Source of the DNA: an uncultured Eubacteriales bacterium | GTDB lineage: Bacteria; Bacillota; Clostridia; Christensenellales; UBA1242 | DNA length: 6,783 bases | Direction of reading: 5' to 3' | Assembly (NCBI GenBank): GCA_900557585.1 | Contig: USTJ01000038.1 | Coordinates: 1-6,783, forward strand | Made by a program: the position numbers and the translations under genes | The notes under the pieces: model-generated | The model's database searches: none | Told to the model about the DNA's origin: nothing | Seen by the model: only the letters and a program-made list of their open reading frames with translations | Part shown: one piece after another, positions 1 to 5,693 of the stretch | Layout: every line of letters begins with the position of its first letter | Position numbering within the stretch: position 1 is the first letter of the stretch

Positions 1-124
1 GGCATTTGTTGCAAATGTCAACTTTGATTTCGTCACCTTTCTTTGTTGAACCTGTTTTGAAAGTTTCGCCACAAGCGCAAGTTACTGTAACTTCATGATA
101 TTCTGGATGAATGTTCTGTTTCAT
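1..124 (-). CDS. rpmE: 50S ribosomal protein L31, zinc-binding type (partial, 3' end beyond window)
   Basis: This gene encodes ribosomal protein L31, a small protein of the large subunit that helps bridge it to the small subunit. The visible 41 residues start [20 protein letters not shown] and end DICNKC. The HP.Y near the N-terminus and the pairs C16/C18 and C38/C41 are the signature of the zinc-containing (C+) form; the zinc-free paralogue lacks these cysteines. The family is about 65-90 residues long, so roughly half is missing beyond base 1. The ATG at 124-122 is preceded by an AGAGGG Shine-Dalgarno sequence (137-132) at 7 nt, and by a consensus promoter about 30 nt further upstream, so it can be transcribed independently of ileS. 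In Bacillus the zinc form is replaced under zinc limitation, but no Zur-like site is obvious here. The identification is secure; only the end is unseen. Confidence 0.95.
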   Translation of the reverse strand, partial: MKQNIHPEYHEVTVTCACGETFKTGSTKKGDEIKVDICNKC

Positions 125-158
125 TATTAAACCCTCTTTTTCATAGTATGCAAGGCAC

Positions 159-187
159 ATTATAATATGAAAAGTTCAACATGTCAA
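159..187 (-). promoter_or_regulatory. Consensus sigma-70/sigma-A promoter of rpmE
   Basis: The minus strand carries TTGACA (187-182), a 17-nt spacer and TATAAT (164-159). Both hexamers match consensus exactly at the ideal spacing. Transcription should start near 152, giving a leader of about 28 nt that contains the AGAGGG ribosome-binding site. This fits a strongly expressed ribosomal-protein gene. Confidence 0.88.
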
Positions 188-227
188 GCATTTTTTATTT
201 TTAAACAGGGCATTTTTTGCAAAAACT

Positions 228-344
228 CTATTCAGCCGTTTCGGGCGCACAAAAAACATAGGTGTCAAAACTGTTGTCGTGCATTGTTTGAACAATGCTT
301 TCTTGGCGCGGAATATCATAATATGCAATTTGAAAATTCATCAT
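228..344 (-). CDS. Possible small protein of 38 residues, unknown function
   Basis: I do not recognise this ORF. It starts with tandem ATG codons (344-342 and 341-339), reads MMNFQIAYYDIPRQES at the start and ends TYVFCAPETAE, then a stop at 228. A purine-rich GGGAGGA Shine-Dalgarno stretch lies 7-8 nt before the first ATG, and a TATAAT box lies 19 nt upstream of it, so transcription and translation signals are both arranged as for a real gene. The peptide is acidic to neutral, with no membrane segment, no signal peptide and one cysteine. It lies between the ileS terminator and the rpmE promoter and has no clear terminator of its own. An in-frame ATG at 368-366 would add a Gly-rich lead (MGGGGRN) that reads through the G tract. 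It could be a genuine small protein, a remnant of a larger gene, or chance; conservation in relatives would decide. Confidence 0.38.
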   Translation of the reverse strand: MMNFQIAYYDIPRQESIVQTMHDNSFDTYVFCAPETAE

Positions 345-351
345 ATTTCTT

Positions 352-369
352 CCTCCCCCCCCCATTATA
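352..369 (-). promoter_or_regulatory. Candidate -10 box followed by a G9 tract at the start of the 38-residue ORF
   Basis: The minus strand reads TATAAT (369-364), then nine Gs (363-355), then AGG, so the expected start site falls inside the G run and the Gs merge into the Shine-Dalgarno sequence. No good -35 hexamer is seen at 16-18 nt upstream (the sequence there is A/T-rich, near AGTTTT), so this is either a weak promoter or a chance TATAAT. The nine-base G run itself is unambiguous and stands out in this AT-rich window. Confidence 0.4.
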
Positions 370-399
370 GTTTTTGCAAAACCCGAAAAACTATGCAAC

Positions 400-429
400 A
401 AAAAAGCCAAAGCGTTTTGCCTTGGCTTT
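400..429 (-). terminator. Rho-independent terminator of ileS
   Basis: Five bases past the ileS stop codon, the minus strand folds into AAAGCCAAGGC / GCTTTGGCTTT. This is an 11-bp stem with one G-U pair and an AAAAC loop. The stem's 3' arm runs into six Us (405-400), the usual layout of an intrinsic terminator. It separates ileS from the small ORF and rpmE downstream. Confidence 0.92.
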
Positions 430-433
430 AAGT

Positions 434-2857
434 TTATTTTCTTTCAACCCCAAGAGTGATAAGTTCACCATTGATGTCATTTTCTTTTGCAAAGCCTTGA
501 ACTGTTCCAAGAACAAGTTTGTCGGCCAAAGTGTCTTTCATGATTTCTGCTTTATATTTTTCTGCAAAATCAGAGAACTCTTTGCTTGCTGAAATATAAA
601 TTGTAATGTGGTCTGAAACGTCAAAATCGGCCTCTTTTCTTTGAGCCTGAATTTTTGAAACAAGTTCACGAACATTTCCAAGTTCAACAAGTTTGTCTGT
701 AAGTGTTGTGTCCAAAATTGCAGTGATACCGTTTGCAGACTCACTCACAAATCCTGGTTTTGAAATTGGTTCGATTAGCAAATCATCTTTCAAAACTTTC
801 ACAGCACCACTTGCAAGTTCAAGAGTAACTTCGCCTTTTTCAAGAGCAGTTTGTCCAACCTCTGTGTTGTCGCAATTTTGCAAATAGTTGCGAATTTCGT
901 TGATGCCTTTTCCAAATTTTGGCCCAAGAGTTTTAAGATTTGGTTTAACATTATAGTTCAAAAATTCTTTTGCATCTTTCTTGAACTCAACTTTCAAAAT
1001 GTTAAGTTCGTCTTTGATAAGTTCAATCATTTCGTTTGTCAAATGAAGATTTCTTACAGATGCAATGATCATTTCTGAAAGAGGTTGACGGTTTTTCATG
1101 TTGCTTGCATTTCTTGCACTTCTTCCAAGAACAACAATTTCAAGCAAACTTTCCATTTCTTCATTGAGTTTTTCATCAATAAGGTTTCTGTCTGCCTTTG
1201 GATATGAACACATGTGAATTGAAAGTGGAGCAGTTTTATCAACACTTCTCACAAGGTTTTGATATACATATTCAGTGAACTCTGGAACAAATGGGCTCAT
1301 CACCTTTAAAAGGTTCACAAGAACATAGTAAAGTGTTGCAAATGCAGCAGTTTTGTCTTGGTTTTCGCCATGTGCCCAGAATCTTTCACGAGAACGGCGA
1401 ACATACCAGTTAGACAAACTATCAACAAAGTCCGCAATAAGACGTGCTGGCTCGCAAGAAACATAGTTGTCAAGATAGTCTGTAACTTTTGCAACAAGTG
1501 AGTTGAGTTCTGAAATAATCCACTTGTCCATAAGTGTCAAGTTGCATTTTGAAAGGTCAACTTTTGTTGGGTCGAATTTGTCAATCTCGGCATAGAGCAC
1601 ATAGAACGCATAGGTGTTCCAAAGTGTTCCAAGAGTTTTTCTTTGATAGTCTTCCATGGTCTCTTTTTTAAAGTTTGTTGAAAGCCATGGAGCGTTTGGA
1701 ATATAGAAATACCAACGAACAGCATCTGAACCTTGATTGTCGAAAACCTCCCAAGGAGTTACAACATTTCCAATGCTCTTGCTCATTTTTTTACCGAACT
1801 CGTCATTCACAAGCCCAAGAGGCAAAACGCGTTTATATGGTGCTTTGCCAAAAAGCAAGGTGTTGATTGCAAGAAGAGTATAGAACCAACCACGGGTTTG
1901 ATCCATTCCCTCGCTCACAAACTCTGCTGGGAAAGTTTTTTCAAACAATTCTTTGTTCTCAAATGGATAATGAAGTTCTGCAAAAGGCATTGAACCGCTG
2001 TCATACCAACAGTCAATCACTTCTGGAACACGGTGCATTTCTTTTCCGCACTTTTCACATTTGATTGTAATTTTATCAACAAAAGGTTTGTGAAGGTCAA
2101 CTTTTGCATCTTTTGGAAGATTTCCAAGTTTTTTGAGTTCTTCAATGCTTCCAATTGCGTGTTCATGGCCACACTCGCAAGTCCAAATTGGAAGTGGAGT
2201 TCCCCAATAGCGTTTTCTTCCAAGATCCCAGTCGATAAGGTTTTTCAAAAATCCACCCATTCTTCCAGTTCCAATGTTTTCAGGGCGCCAGTCAACTTTT
2301 TCATTGTTATCAATAAGTTTATCTTTAATTTTTGTTGTTGCAATAAACCAACTTGCACCAGCATAGTACAAAAGTGGGGTTCCGCAACGCCAACAGAAAG
2401 GATAACTGTGTTCATACATCATTTCACGAACAAGTTTCTTTTCTTCTTTAAGTTTTTTGATGATAAGTGGGTCGGCATCTTTTGCAAAAATTCCTGCAAA
2501 CTCTTTGCATTCTTTTGAAAGGCAGCCTTTCTCGTCGATAAGTTGAACAAAAGGAAGATTATATCTTTTTCCAACTTCGCTGTCGTCTTCACCAAAAGCA
2601 GGAGCAATGTGAACAATTCCAGTTCCGTCTGAAAGAGTTACATAGTCGGCACATGTAACATAATATGCATTGTCTTTATATTTATCATAGACATAGTCGA
2701 AAAGTGGCTCATATTTCTCGCCTTCAAACTCTTTTCCTTTTTTCTTTTCAACAATCTCATATTCACCATCTTTGAAAAGCGAATGAATGAGCGCTTCTGC
2801 CATGATATAATATTCTTCACCATCGCGAAGTTTCACATAGGTTTCTTTTGGATTCAT
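434..2857 (-). CDS. ileS: Isoleucyl-tRNA synthetase, C-terminal portion (frameshifted from the N-terminal part)
   Basis: This frame holds about three quarters of a type 2 (eukaryote-like) IleRS, which charges tRNA-Ile in the cytoplasm. Counting from the ATG at 2857, features in order are the CP1 editing-domain motif GTGIVHIAPAFGEDD (78-92), CWRCGTP (155-161), the second catalytic half with GGFLKNLIDWDLGRKRYWGTP (201-221), cysteine pairs CEC (227-229) and CEKC (267-270) of a probable zinc site, DCWYDSGSMPFA (282-293), and the catalytic loop KMSKS (357-361). The anticodon-binding domain begins around DKWIISEL and runs into the C-terminal tail ending LGVERK. The frame is open upstream of this ATG to 2902 and encodes WTTTPWTLPSNVALA, the threonine-rich editing motif, so the ATG is an internal methionine rather than a natural start. 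No Shine-Dalgarno precedes it. Joined to the N-terminal part, the protein would be about 1044 residues, normal for the family. Confidence 0.93.
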   Translation of the reverse strand: MNPKETYVKLRDGEEYYIMAEALIHSLFKDGEYEIVEKKKGKEFEGEKYEPLFDYVYDKYKDNAYYVTCADYVTLSDGTGIVHIAPAFGEDDSEVGKRYNLPFVQLIDEKGCLSKECKEFAGIFAKDADPLIIKKLKEEKKLVREMMYEHSYPFCWRCGTPLLYYAGASWFIATTKIKDKLIDNNEKVDWRPENIGTGRMGGFLKNLIDWDLGRKRYWGTPLPIWTCECGHEHAIGSIEELKKLGNLPKDAKVDLHKPFVDKITIKCEKCGKEMHRVPEVIDCWYDSGSMPFAELHYPFENKELFEKTFPAEFVSEGMDQTRGWFYTLLAINTLLFGKAPYKRVLPLGLVNDEFGKKMSKSIGNVVTPWEVFDNQGSDAVRWYFYIPNAPWLSTNFKKETMEDYQRKTLGTLWNTYAFYVLYAEIDKFDPTKVDLSKCNLTLMDKWIISELNSLVAKVTDYLDNYVSCEPARLIADFVDSLSNWYVRRSRERFWAHGENQDKTAAFATLYYVLVNLLKVMSPFVPEFTEYVYQNLVRSVDKTAPLSIHMCSYPKADRNLIDEKLNEEMESLLEIVVLGRSARNASNMKNRQPLSEMIIASVRNLHLTNEMIELIKDELNILKVEFKKDAKEFLNYNVKPNLKTLGPKFGKGINEIRNYLQNCDNTEVGQTALEKGEVTLELASGAVKVLKDDLLIEPISKPGFVSESANGITAILDTTLTDKLVELGNVRELVSKIQAQRKEADFDVSDHITIYISASKEFSDFAEKYKAEIMKDTLADKLVLGTVQGFAKENDINGELITLGVERK

Positions 2858-3564
2858 TGCAAGAGCAACATTTGAAGGAAGTGTCCAAGGAGTTGTTGTC
2901 CAAGGAAATAGGTGTTTTCTTCGCCAAGTTTTTTGAAGCGAACAAACACTGATTTTTCTTTCACATCTTTATAGCCCTGTGCAACTTCGTGGCTTGAAAG
3001 AGATGTTGCGCAACGTGGGCAATATGGACGAATTCTGTATCCTTTATAAAGATATCCTTTTTTGTGAAGTTCAGACAAACTCCACCAAACACTTTCAATA
3101 TAATTTGTGTCATAGGTGATATATGGATGTTCGCTGTCAACAGTATATCCCATGCGGTCAGAAAACTTTTCCCACATGTCTTTATAAAGCCAAACATTTT
3201 CCTTGCATTTCGCAATGAACGGTTCAACACCATATTTTTCAATGTCTTGCTTTCCGGTTGAACCAATTTGTTTTTCAACTTCAAGTTCAACAGGAAGACC
3301 ATGTGTGTCCCACCCTGCTTTGCGCATTACATTTTCGCCAAGCATTGTGTGATAGCGCAAGAAAAGGTCTTTGATTGTTCTTGTCAAAACATGTCCAATA
3401 TGAGGCTTTCCGTTTGCAGTTGGAGGACCCTCATAAAACGAATAAAGTTTGCCTTTTTCGTTTTGTTTCATGATTTTTTTGAGAACATCATTTTTTTGCC
3501 AAAACTCTACAACTTCTTTTTCGTGATCAACAAAGTTTAATTTTGTGTCTACCTTTTTATACAT
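2854..3564 (-). CDS. ileS: Isoleucyl-tRNA synthetase, N-terminal portion (ends early at a frameshift)
   Basis: The true start of ileS is the ATG at 3564-3562, with a perfect AGGAGG Shine-Dalgarno (3577-3572) spaced 7 nt. The reading frame shows GPPTANGKPHIGH with the class I HIGH signature at residues 55-58, RKAGWDTHGLPVELEVEK (81-98), NYIESVWW (154-161) and YCPRCATSLSSHEVAQGY (181-198), all typical of type 2 IleRS. Homology runs to TYF (residue 220). It then goes out of frame, giving a 16-residue non-homologous tail and a stop at 2856-2854 that overlaps the ATG of the next ORF as ATGA. Alone it would hold only half of the Rossmann catalytic fold plus the start of the editing insertion, so it should not be active. 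The gene follows an Ile T-box leader, which fits its function. Type 2 IleRS are generally less sensitive to mupirocin than type 1. Confidence 0.93.
   Translation of the reverse strand: MYKKVDTKLNFVDHEKEVVEFWQKNDVLKKIMKQNEKGKLYSFYEGPPTANGKPHIGHVLTRTIKDLFLRYHTMLGENVMRKAGWDTHGLPVELEVEKQIGSTGKQDIEKYGVEPFIAKCKENVWLYKDMWEKFSDRMGYTVDSEHPYITYDTNYIESVWWSLSELHKKGYLYKGYRIRPYCPRCATSLSSHEVAQGYKDVKEKSVFVRFKKLGEENTYFLGQQLLGHFLQMLLLQ
2899..2910 (-). other. Frameshift point in ileS (apparent loss of one CTTG repeat)
   Basis: The minus strand reads TAT TTC CTTGG ACA ACA. The family sequence here is Y-F-L-A-W-T-T-T-P-W, which would need TAT TTC CTTGCTTGG ACA. The observed bases are exactly that string with one CTTG unit removed. 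Upstream frame and downstream frame both match IleRS without other disturbance. The site has no long homopolymer, so a simple run-length sequencing error is not the obvious cause, although assembly error remains possible. Confidence 0.85.
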
Positions 3565-3584
3565 CTTTTTTCCTCCTATAAAAC

Positions 3585-3625
3585 AAAAAGTGCCCTAAAC
3601 CATTGCAAAAAACGGTTTAAGACAC
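3585..3625 (-). terminator. T-box-controlled intrinsic terminator before ileS
   Basis: GUGUCUUAAACC (3625-3614) pairs with GGUUUAGGGCAC (3601-3590) over 12 bp, including two G-U pairs, followed by five Us (3589-3585). The 5' arm and the loop are the same bases needed for the antiterminator, so the two folds are mutually exclusive. It ends about 20 nt before the ileS start codon and probably also stops read-through from murC. Confidence 0.92.
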
Positions 3626-3827
3626 ATCGTTTACCATTCACAATTTCATTCGCACCAACATGCGATTCTTCTGTAACGGGAATTCCCGGAGAGACCTACT
3701 TGGTTTCAGCCTTCTGCTCAAAAGGTGATACTCTTTTGCCTTGCCTGTTGTTTTCACCACCCACAACATCTCTATTTAGCACCGATGCAAAAAAGCGTGT
3801 CCTTTTTCAAACGCATTTATATATTGT
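3585..3827 (-). promoter_or_regulatory. T-box riboswitch, isoleucine-specific (AUC specifier), controlling ileS
   Basis: This is a leader RNA that binds uncharged tRNA-Ile and permits ileS transcription. Stem I is formed by AAAAGG (3806-3801) with CCUUUU (3725-3720), CUUUUUUGC (3795-3787) with GCAAAAGAG (3739-3731), and a distal hairpin UGUUGU/ACAACA (3768-3746) with the loop GGGUGGUGAAA. The specifier AUC (3729-3727) lies between the first two helices, in UAUCACC. Further conserved T-box elements follow: GCUGAAA, AGUAGG and CGGGAAUUCCCGUUACAG (3688-3671). A CGCA/UGCG hairpin (3664-3651) comes next. The antiterminator pairs AUUGUGAA (3644-3637) with UUUGCAAU (3609-3602) and AAACG (3632-3628) with CGUUU (3614-3610), leaving UGGU (3636-3633) bulged to meet the tRNA ACCA end. 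It excludes the terminator at 3625-3585. The usual UGGNACCGCG is changed to UGGUAAACGA. It fills the whole murC-ileS gap. Confidence 0.93.
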
Positions 3828-3833
3828 ATTTTT

Positions 3834-3862
3834 ATGATAAACCAATATATTTTTTTTGTCAA
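3834..3862 (-). promoter_or_regulatory. Sigma-70/sigma-A promoter of the ileS T-box transcript
   Basis: TTGACA (3862-3857) is separated by 17 nt from TATCAT (3839-3834), a 6/6 and a 5/6 match. The -35 box begins 8 nt after the murC stop codon. The predicted start near 3827 lies about 20 nt before the basal helix of T-box stem I, as expected, and gives a leader of about 260 nt. Confidence 0.87.
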
Positions 3863-3869
3863 GAAATTT

Positions 3870-5249
3870 TCATTTTTTATAAACATTTTCAAACCTTGAA
3901 TATTTTCCAAGCACAAAAGGCAAAAAGTTCTCAATATCTCCCGCCCCAAGAACCAAAAGCATGTCGTTTGGTTTGAGTTTTGGGAAAATATATTTGAGCA
4001 TTTCAAGATATGACTCAAAAGCCCGTGCATTTTCGCCACTTTTCACAAGTTCGTTTGCAAGCACATTTTGGTCTGCACCGTCTTCTGGCTTTTCACGAGC
4101 GCTGTATGTTTTGAAAACCAAAACTTCTTTTGCACCATGAAAACAAGTTTTAAAATCTTTCATAAGCAATTTCGTTCGCGAATATGTGTGCGGTTGAAAA
4201 ATCACAAAAACATCACCGCCAGCAACCTCTTTTGCAAGGTCAATTGTTGCTTTGATTTCAGTTGGATGATGAGCATAGTCATGAACAAGAATGGTTCCAA
4301 ACAAATCACCATAACACTCAAAACGACGTTTTGCACCCGTGAACTCTTCAAGCGATTGCTGAATAATTTTAAAATCAATATTTTCTTCAATCGCAACACA
4401 AATCGAAGCAAGCGCGTTTGAAACATTGTGCTTTCCAAATGTCCCAAGCCGAATTTTTCCAAGATTTTTTCCAAGAAAATAGCAATCAAACATAAACTTT
4501 CCCGAAACATATTCTTGAATGTTTTTTGCAGTTACAACGCCCCTATCACACATTGAAAAACCAACATTTCTGCGGTCAAATTTCATAACTGCATTTTTGT
4601 CGTCGGCGCAATAAACAACAAGCCCTGTTTGTTTTGTGTTTTTTGCAAATTGTTTGAACGACTTTTTAATGTTTGAAAAAGTTTTGAAATAGTCAAGATG
4701 GTCTTTTTGAACATTCAAAATAACCGAAACATCACTTTCGAGTTGCAAGAAACTATCAACATATTCGCACGCTTCTGTAATGAAATATTTGTTCCAACCA
4801 ATTCGAACATTTTGGTCGATAAACGGCAAATTACCCCCAACATGAACAGTTGGATTTTTGTTCGCATTGCAAAAGATTTTTGCAATCATTCCAGTTGTTG
4901 TGGTTTTGCCGTGGCTTCCTGCAACAGAAATTGTTTTTTCAAAGGTTCTTGCAATTTTGCCCAGCATTTGCGCGCGCGAAAAAATTTTTTTGCCAAGTTT
5001 TTTTGCAAGCAAAAGTTCTTGGTCGTCGTCTTTTATCGCCGCGCTCACAACAATCATGTCGGCATCTTTAATATGTTTTGAAATGCCATCTATCGTAACA
5101 TCAATGCCAGATCGAACAAGCCTGTCGGTTTCGGCACTTTTGTTTTTGTCTGAACCCGAAACAATATGTCCTTTACTTTTCAAAATAAGAGCAAGTGCAC
5201 TTTGCGAAATGCCACCAATTCCAAGAAAATGAATCTTTTTGTTTTCCAT
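3870..5249 (-). CDS. murC: UDP-N-acetylmuramate--L-alanine ligase MurC
   Basis: MurC is the cytoplasmic ATP-dependent ligase that adds L-alanine to UDP-MurNAc, the first amino-acid step of peptidoglycan precursor synthesis. The 459 residues are full length for the family. Motifs in order are HFLGIGGISQSAL (7-19, UDP-binding Rossmann fold), the P-loop AGSHGKTTTTGM (110-121), EACEY (159-163), NVQKDHLDYF (179-188, usually NIEKDHLD.F), FGKHNVSNALA (271-281), GAKRRFE (305-311) and VHDYAHHPTEI (322-332) in the C-terminal ligase domain. The ATG at 5249 places the GIGG motif at the usual distance from the N-terminus. No convincing Shine-Dalgarno lies in front of it (the upstream bases are TACAATGAAAT), unlike its neighbours. 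It lies 150 bp downstream of spoVG, past that gene's terminator, and has no hairpin terminator of its own before the ileS promoter. No lesions are seen. Confidence 0.97.
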   Translation of the reverse strand: MENKKIHFLGIGGISQSALALILKSKGHIVSGSDKNKSAETDRLVRSGIDVTIDGISKHIKDADMIVVSAAIKDDDQELLLAKKLGKKIFSRAQMLGKIARTFEKTISVAGSHGKTTTTGMIAKIFCNANKNPTVHVGGNLPFIDQNVRIGWNKYFITEACEYVDSFLQLESDVSVILNVQKDHLDYFKTFSNIKKSFKQFAKNTKQTGLVVYCADDKNAVMKFDRRNVGFSMCDRGVVTAKNIQEYVSGKFMFDCYFLGKNLGKIRLGTFGKHNVSNALASICVAIEENIDFKIIQQSLEEFTGAKRRFECYGDLFGTILVHDYAHHPTEIKATIDLAKEVAGGDVFVIFQPHTYSRTKLLMKDFKTCFHGAKEVLVFKTYSAREKPEDGADQNVLANELVKSGENARAFESYLEMLKYIFPKLKPNDMLLVLGAGDIENFLPFVLGKYSRFENVYKK

Positions 5250-5254
5250 ATTTC

Positions 5255-5260
5255 ATTGTA
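5255..5260 (-). promoter_or_regulatory. Weak candidate -10 box immediately before the murC start codon
   Basis: TACAAT (5260-5255) is a 5/6 match to the -10 consensus and ends only 5 nt before the murC ATG, so initiation here would give a leaderless message. That would fit the lack of a Shine-Dalgarno. No TTGACA-like -35 lies at 16-18 nt, however; the bases there read near GAGATA. Another option is TGAGATATT about 20 nt further upstream, an extended -10 look-alike with 4/6 hexamer match. Confidence 0.22.
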
Positions 5261-5340
5261 TGCAAATGTGCACCAAATATCTCACTTTAAAACAAAAATT
5301 TAGTGGCGAAAAACTGACATGAAAATTCAAAAAAATATGC

Positions 5341-5373
5341 AAAAAAAAATGCCAAACCAATTTGGTTTGACAT
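5341..5373 (-). terminator. Rho-independent terminator of spoVG
   Basis: The minus strand shows AUGUCAAACC (5373-5364) paired with GGUUUGGCAU (5358-5349), a 10-bp stem with one G-U pair and an AAAUU loop, followed by nine Us (5349-5341). It starts about 26 nt after the spoVG stop and should insulate murC from spoVG transcription. Confidence 0.92.
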
Positions 5374-5399
5374 TCTAGCACCATTGTTAAACGGAGCAA

Positions 5400-5675
5400 T
5401 TATTCTTGTGTTTTCTTTGCTTCTTCAAAGGCTTCCAAAACAACTTTAATGATTTGTTCTCTTGTTTCAGTGTTGATTGGGTGAACGATATCTTTAAACT
5501 TGCCATCAGGGTCTTTTCTGCTTGGCATTGCAACAAAATATCCTTCATCACCATTGAGTTCGATAACTTTGATGTCGTGAACAACAAAGCAGTCATCAAT
5601 AGTCAATGAAACACTTGCCTTTATTCTGCTTGATTCGTTTTTTACGATTCTTACTCTAACGTCTGAAATTTTCAT
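5400..5675 (-). CDS. spoVG: SpoVG family nucleic-acid-binding regulator
   Basis: SpoVG is a small cytoplasmic protein that binds DNA and RNA and acts as a pleiotropic regulator; it was named for a sporulation defect in Bacillus but also occurs in non-sporulating Bacillota and in spirochetes. The 91 residues carry the family hallmarks: ISDVRVRIV at the N-terminus, the core [20 protein letters not shown] (29-48), [20 protein letters not shown] (49-68) and a C-terminal helix [17 protein letters not shown]. Bacillus SpoVG is slightly longer, with a variable acidic tail that is short here. The ATG at 5675 has a GGGAG Shine-Dalgarno (5687-5683) at 7 nt. It has a promoter, a structured leader and a terminator, so it is probably monocistronic, although read-through from tyrS is possible. 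Presence of spoVG alone does not show that the organism sporulates. Confidence 0.97.
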   Translation of the reverse strand: MKISDVRVRIVKNESSRIKASVSLTIDDCFVVHDIKVIELNGDEGYFVAMPSRKDPDGKFKDIVHPINTETREQIIKVVLEAFEEAKKTQE

Positions 5676-5693
5676 GTTTTTGCTCCCTTTTTG

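Noticed and set aside
188..220. Repeated GCATTTTTT (188-196 and 210-218) as a repeat element
   Set aside because: The copies are too short and A/T-rich to distinguish from background, and no further copies form an array.
167..370. A 67-codon plus-strand ORF opposite the rpmE promoter and small ORF
   Set aside because: It starts inside the rpmE promoter, has no ribosome-binding site, and ends in a Pro-rich translation of the C run.
2033..2518. A 161-codon open frame on the plus strand
   Set aside because: It lies entirely opposite the well-conserved ileS coding sequence, is full of Phe/Cys/Ser runs typical of antisense of an AT-rich gene, and has no Shine-Dalgarno.
2899..2910. Programmed -1 ribosomal frameshift joining the ileS halves
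   Set aside because: There is no X XXY YYZ slippery heptamer, and a -1 shift would leave the protein one residue short of the conserved F-L-A-W spacing. No IleRS is known to me to use such a shift.
3789..3814. GCGU...ACGC hairpin followed by six Us, read as a murC terminator
   Set aside because: The pairing is only four firm base pairs with mismatches, it lies downstream of the ileS promoter, and the same bases form better helices in T-box stem I (CUUUUUUGC with GCAAAAGAG, AAAAGG with CCUUUU).
4698..5232. Several overlapping plus-strand ORFs opposite murC
   Set aside because: They are in three frames over the conserved murC N-terminal domain, rich in Cys and Phe, and look like antisense shadows.
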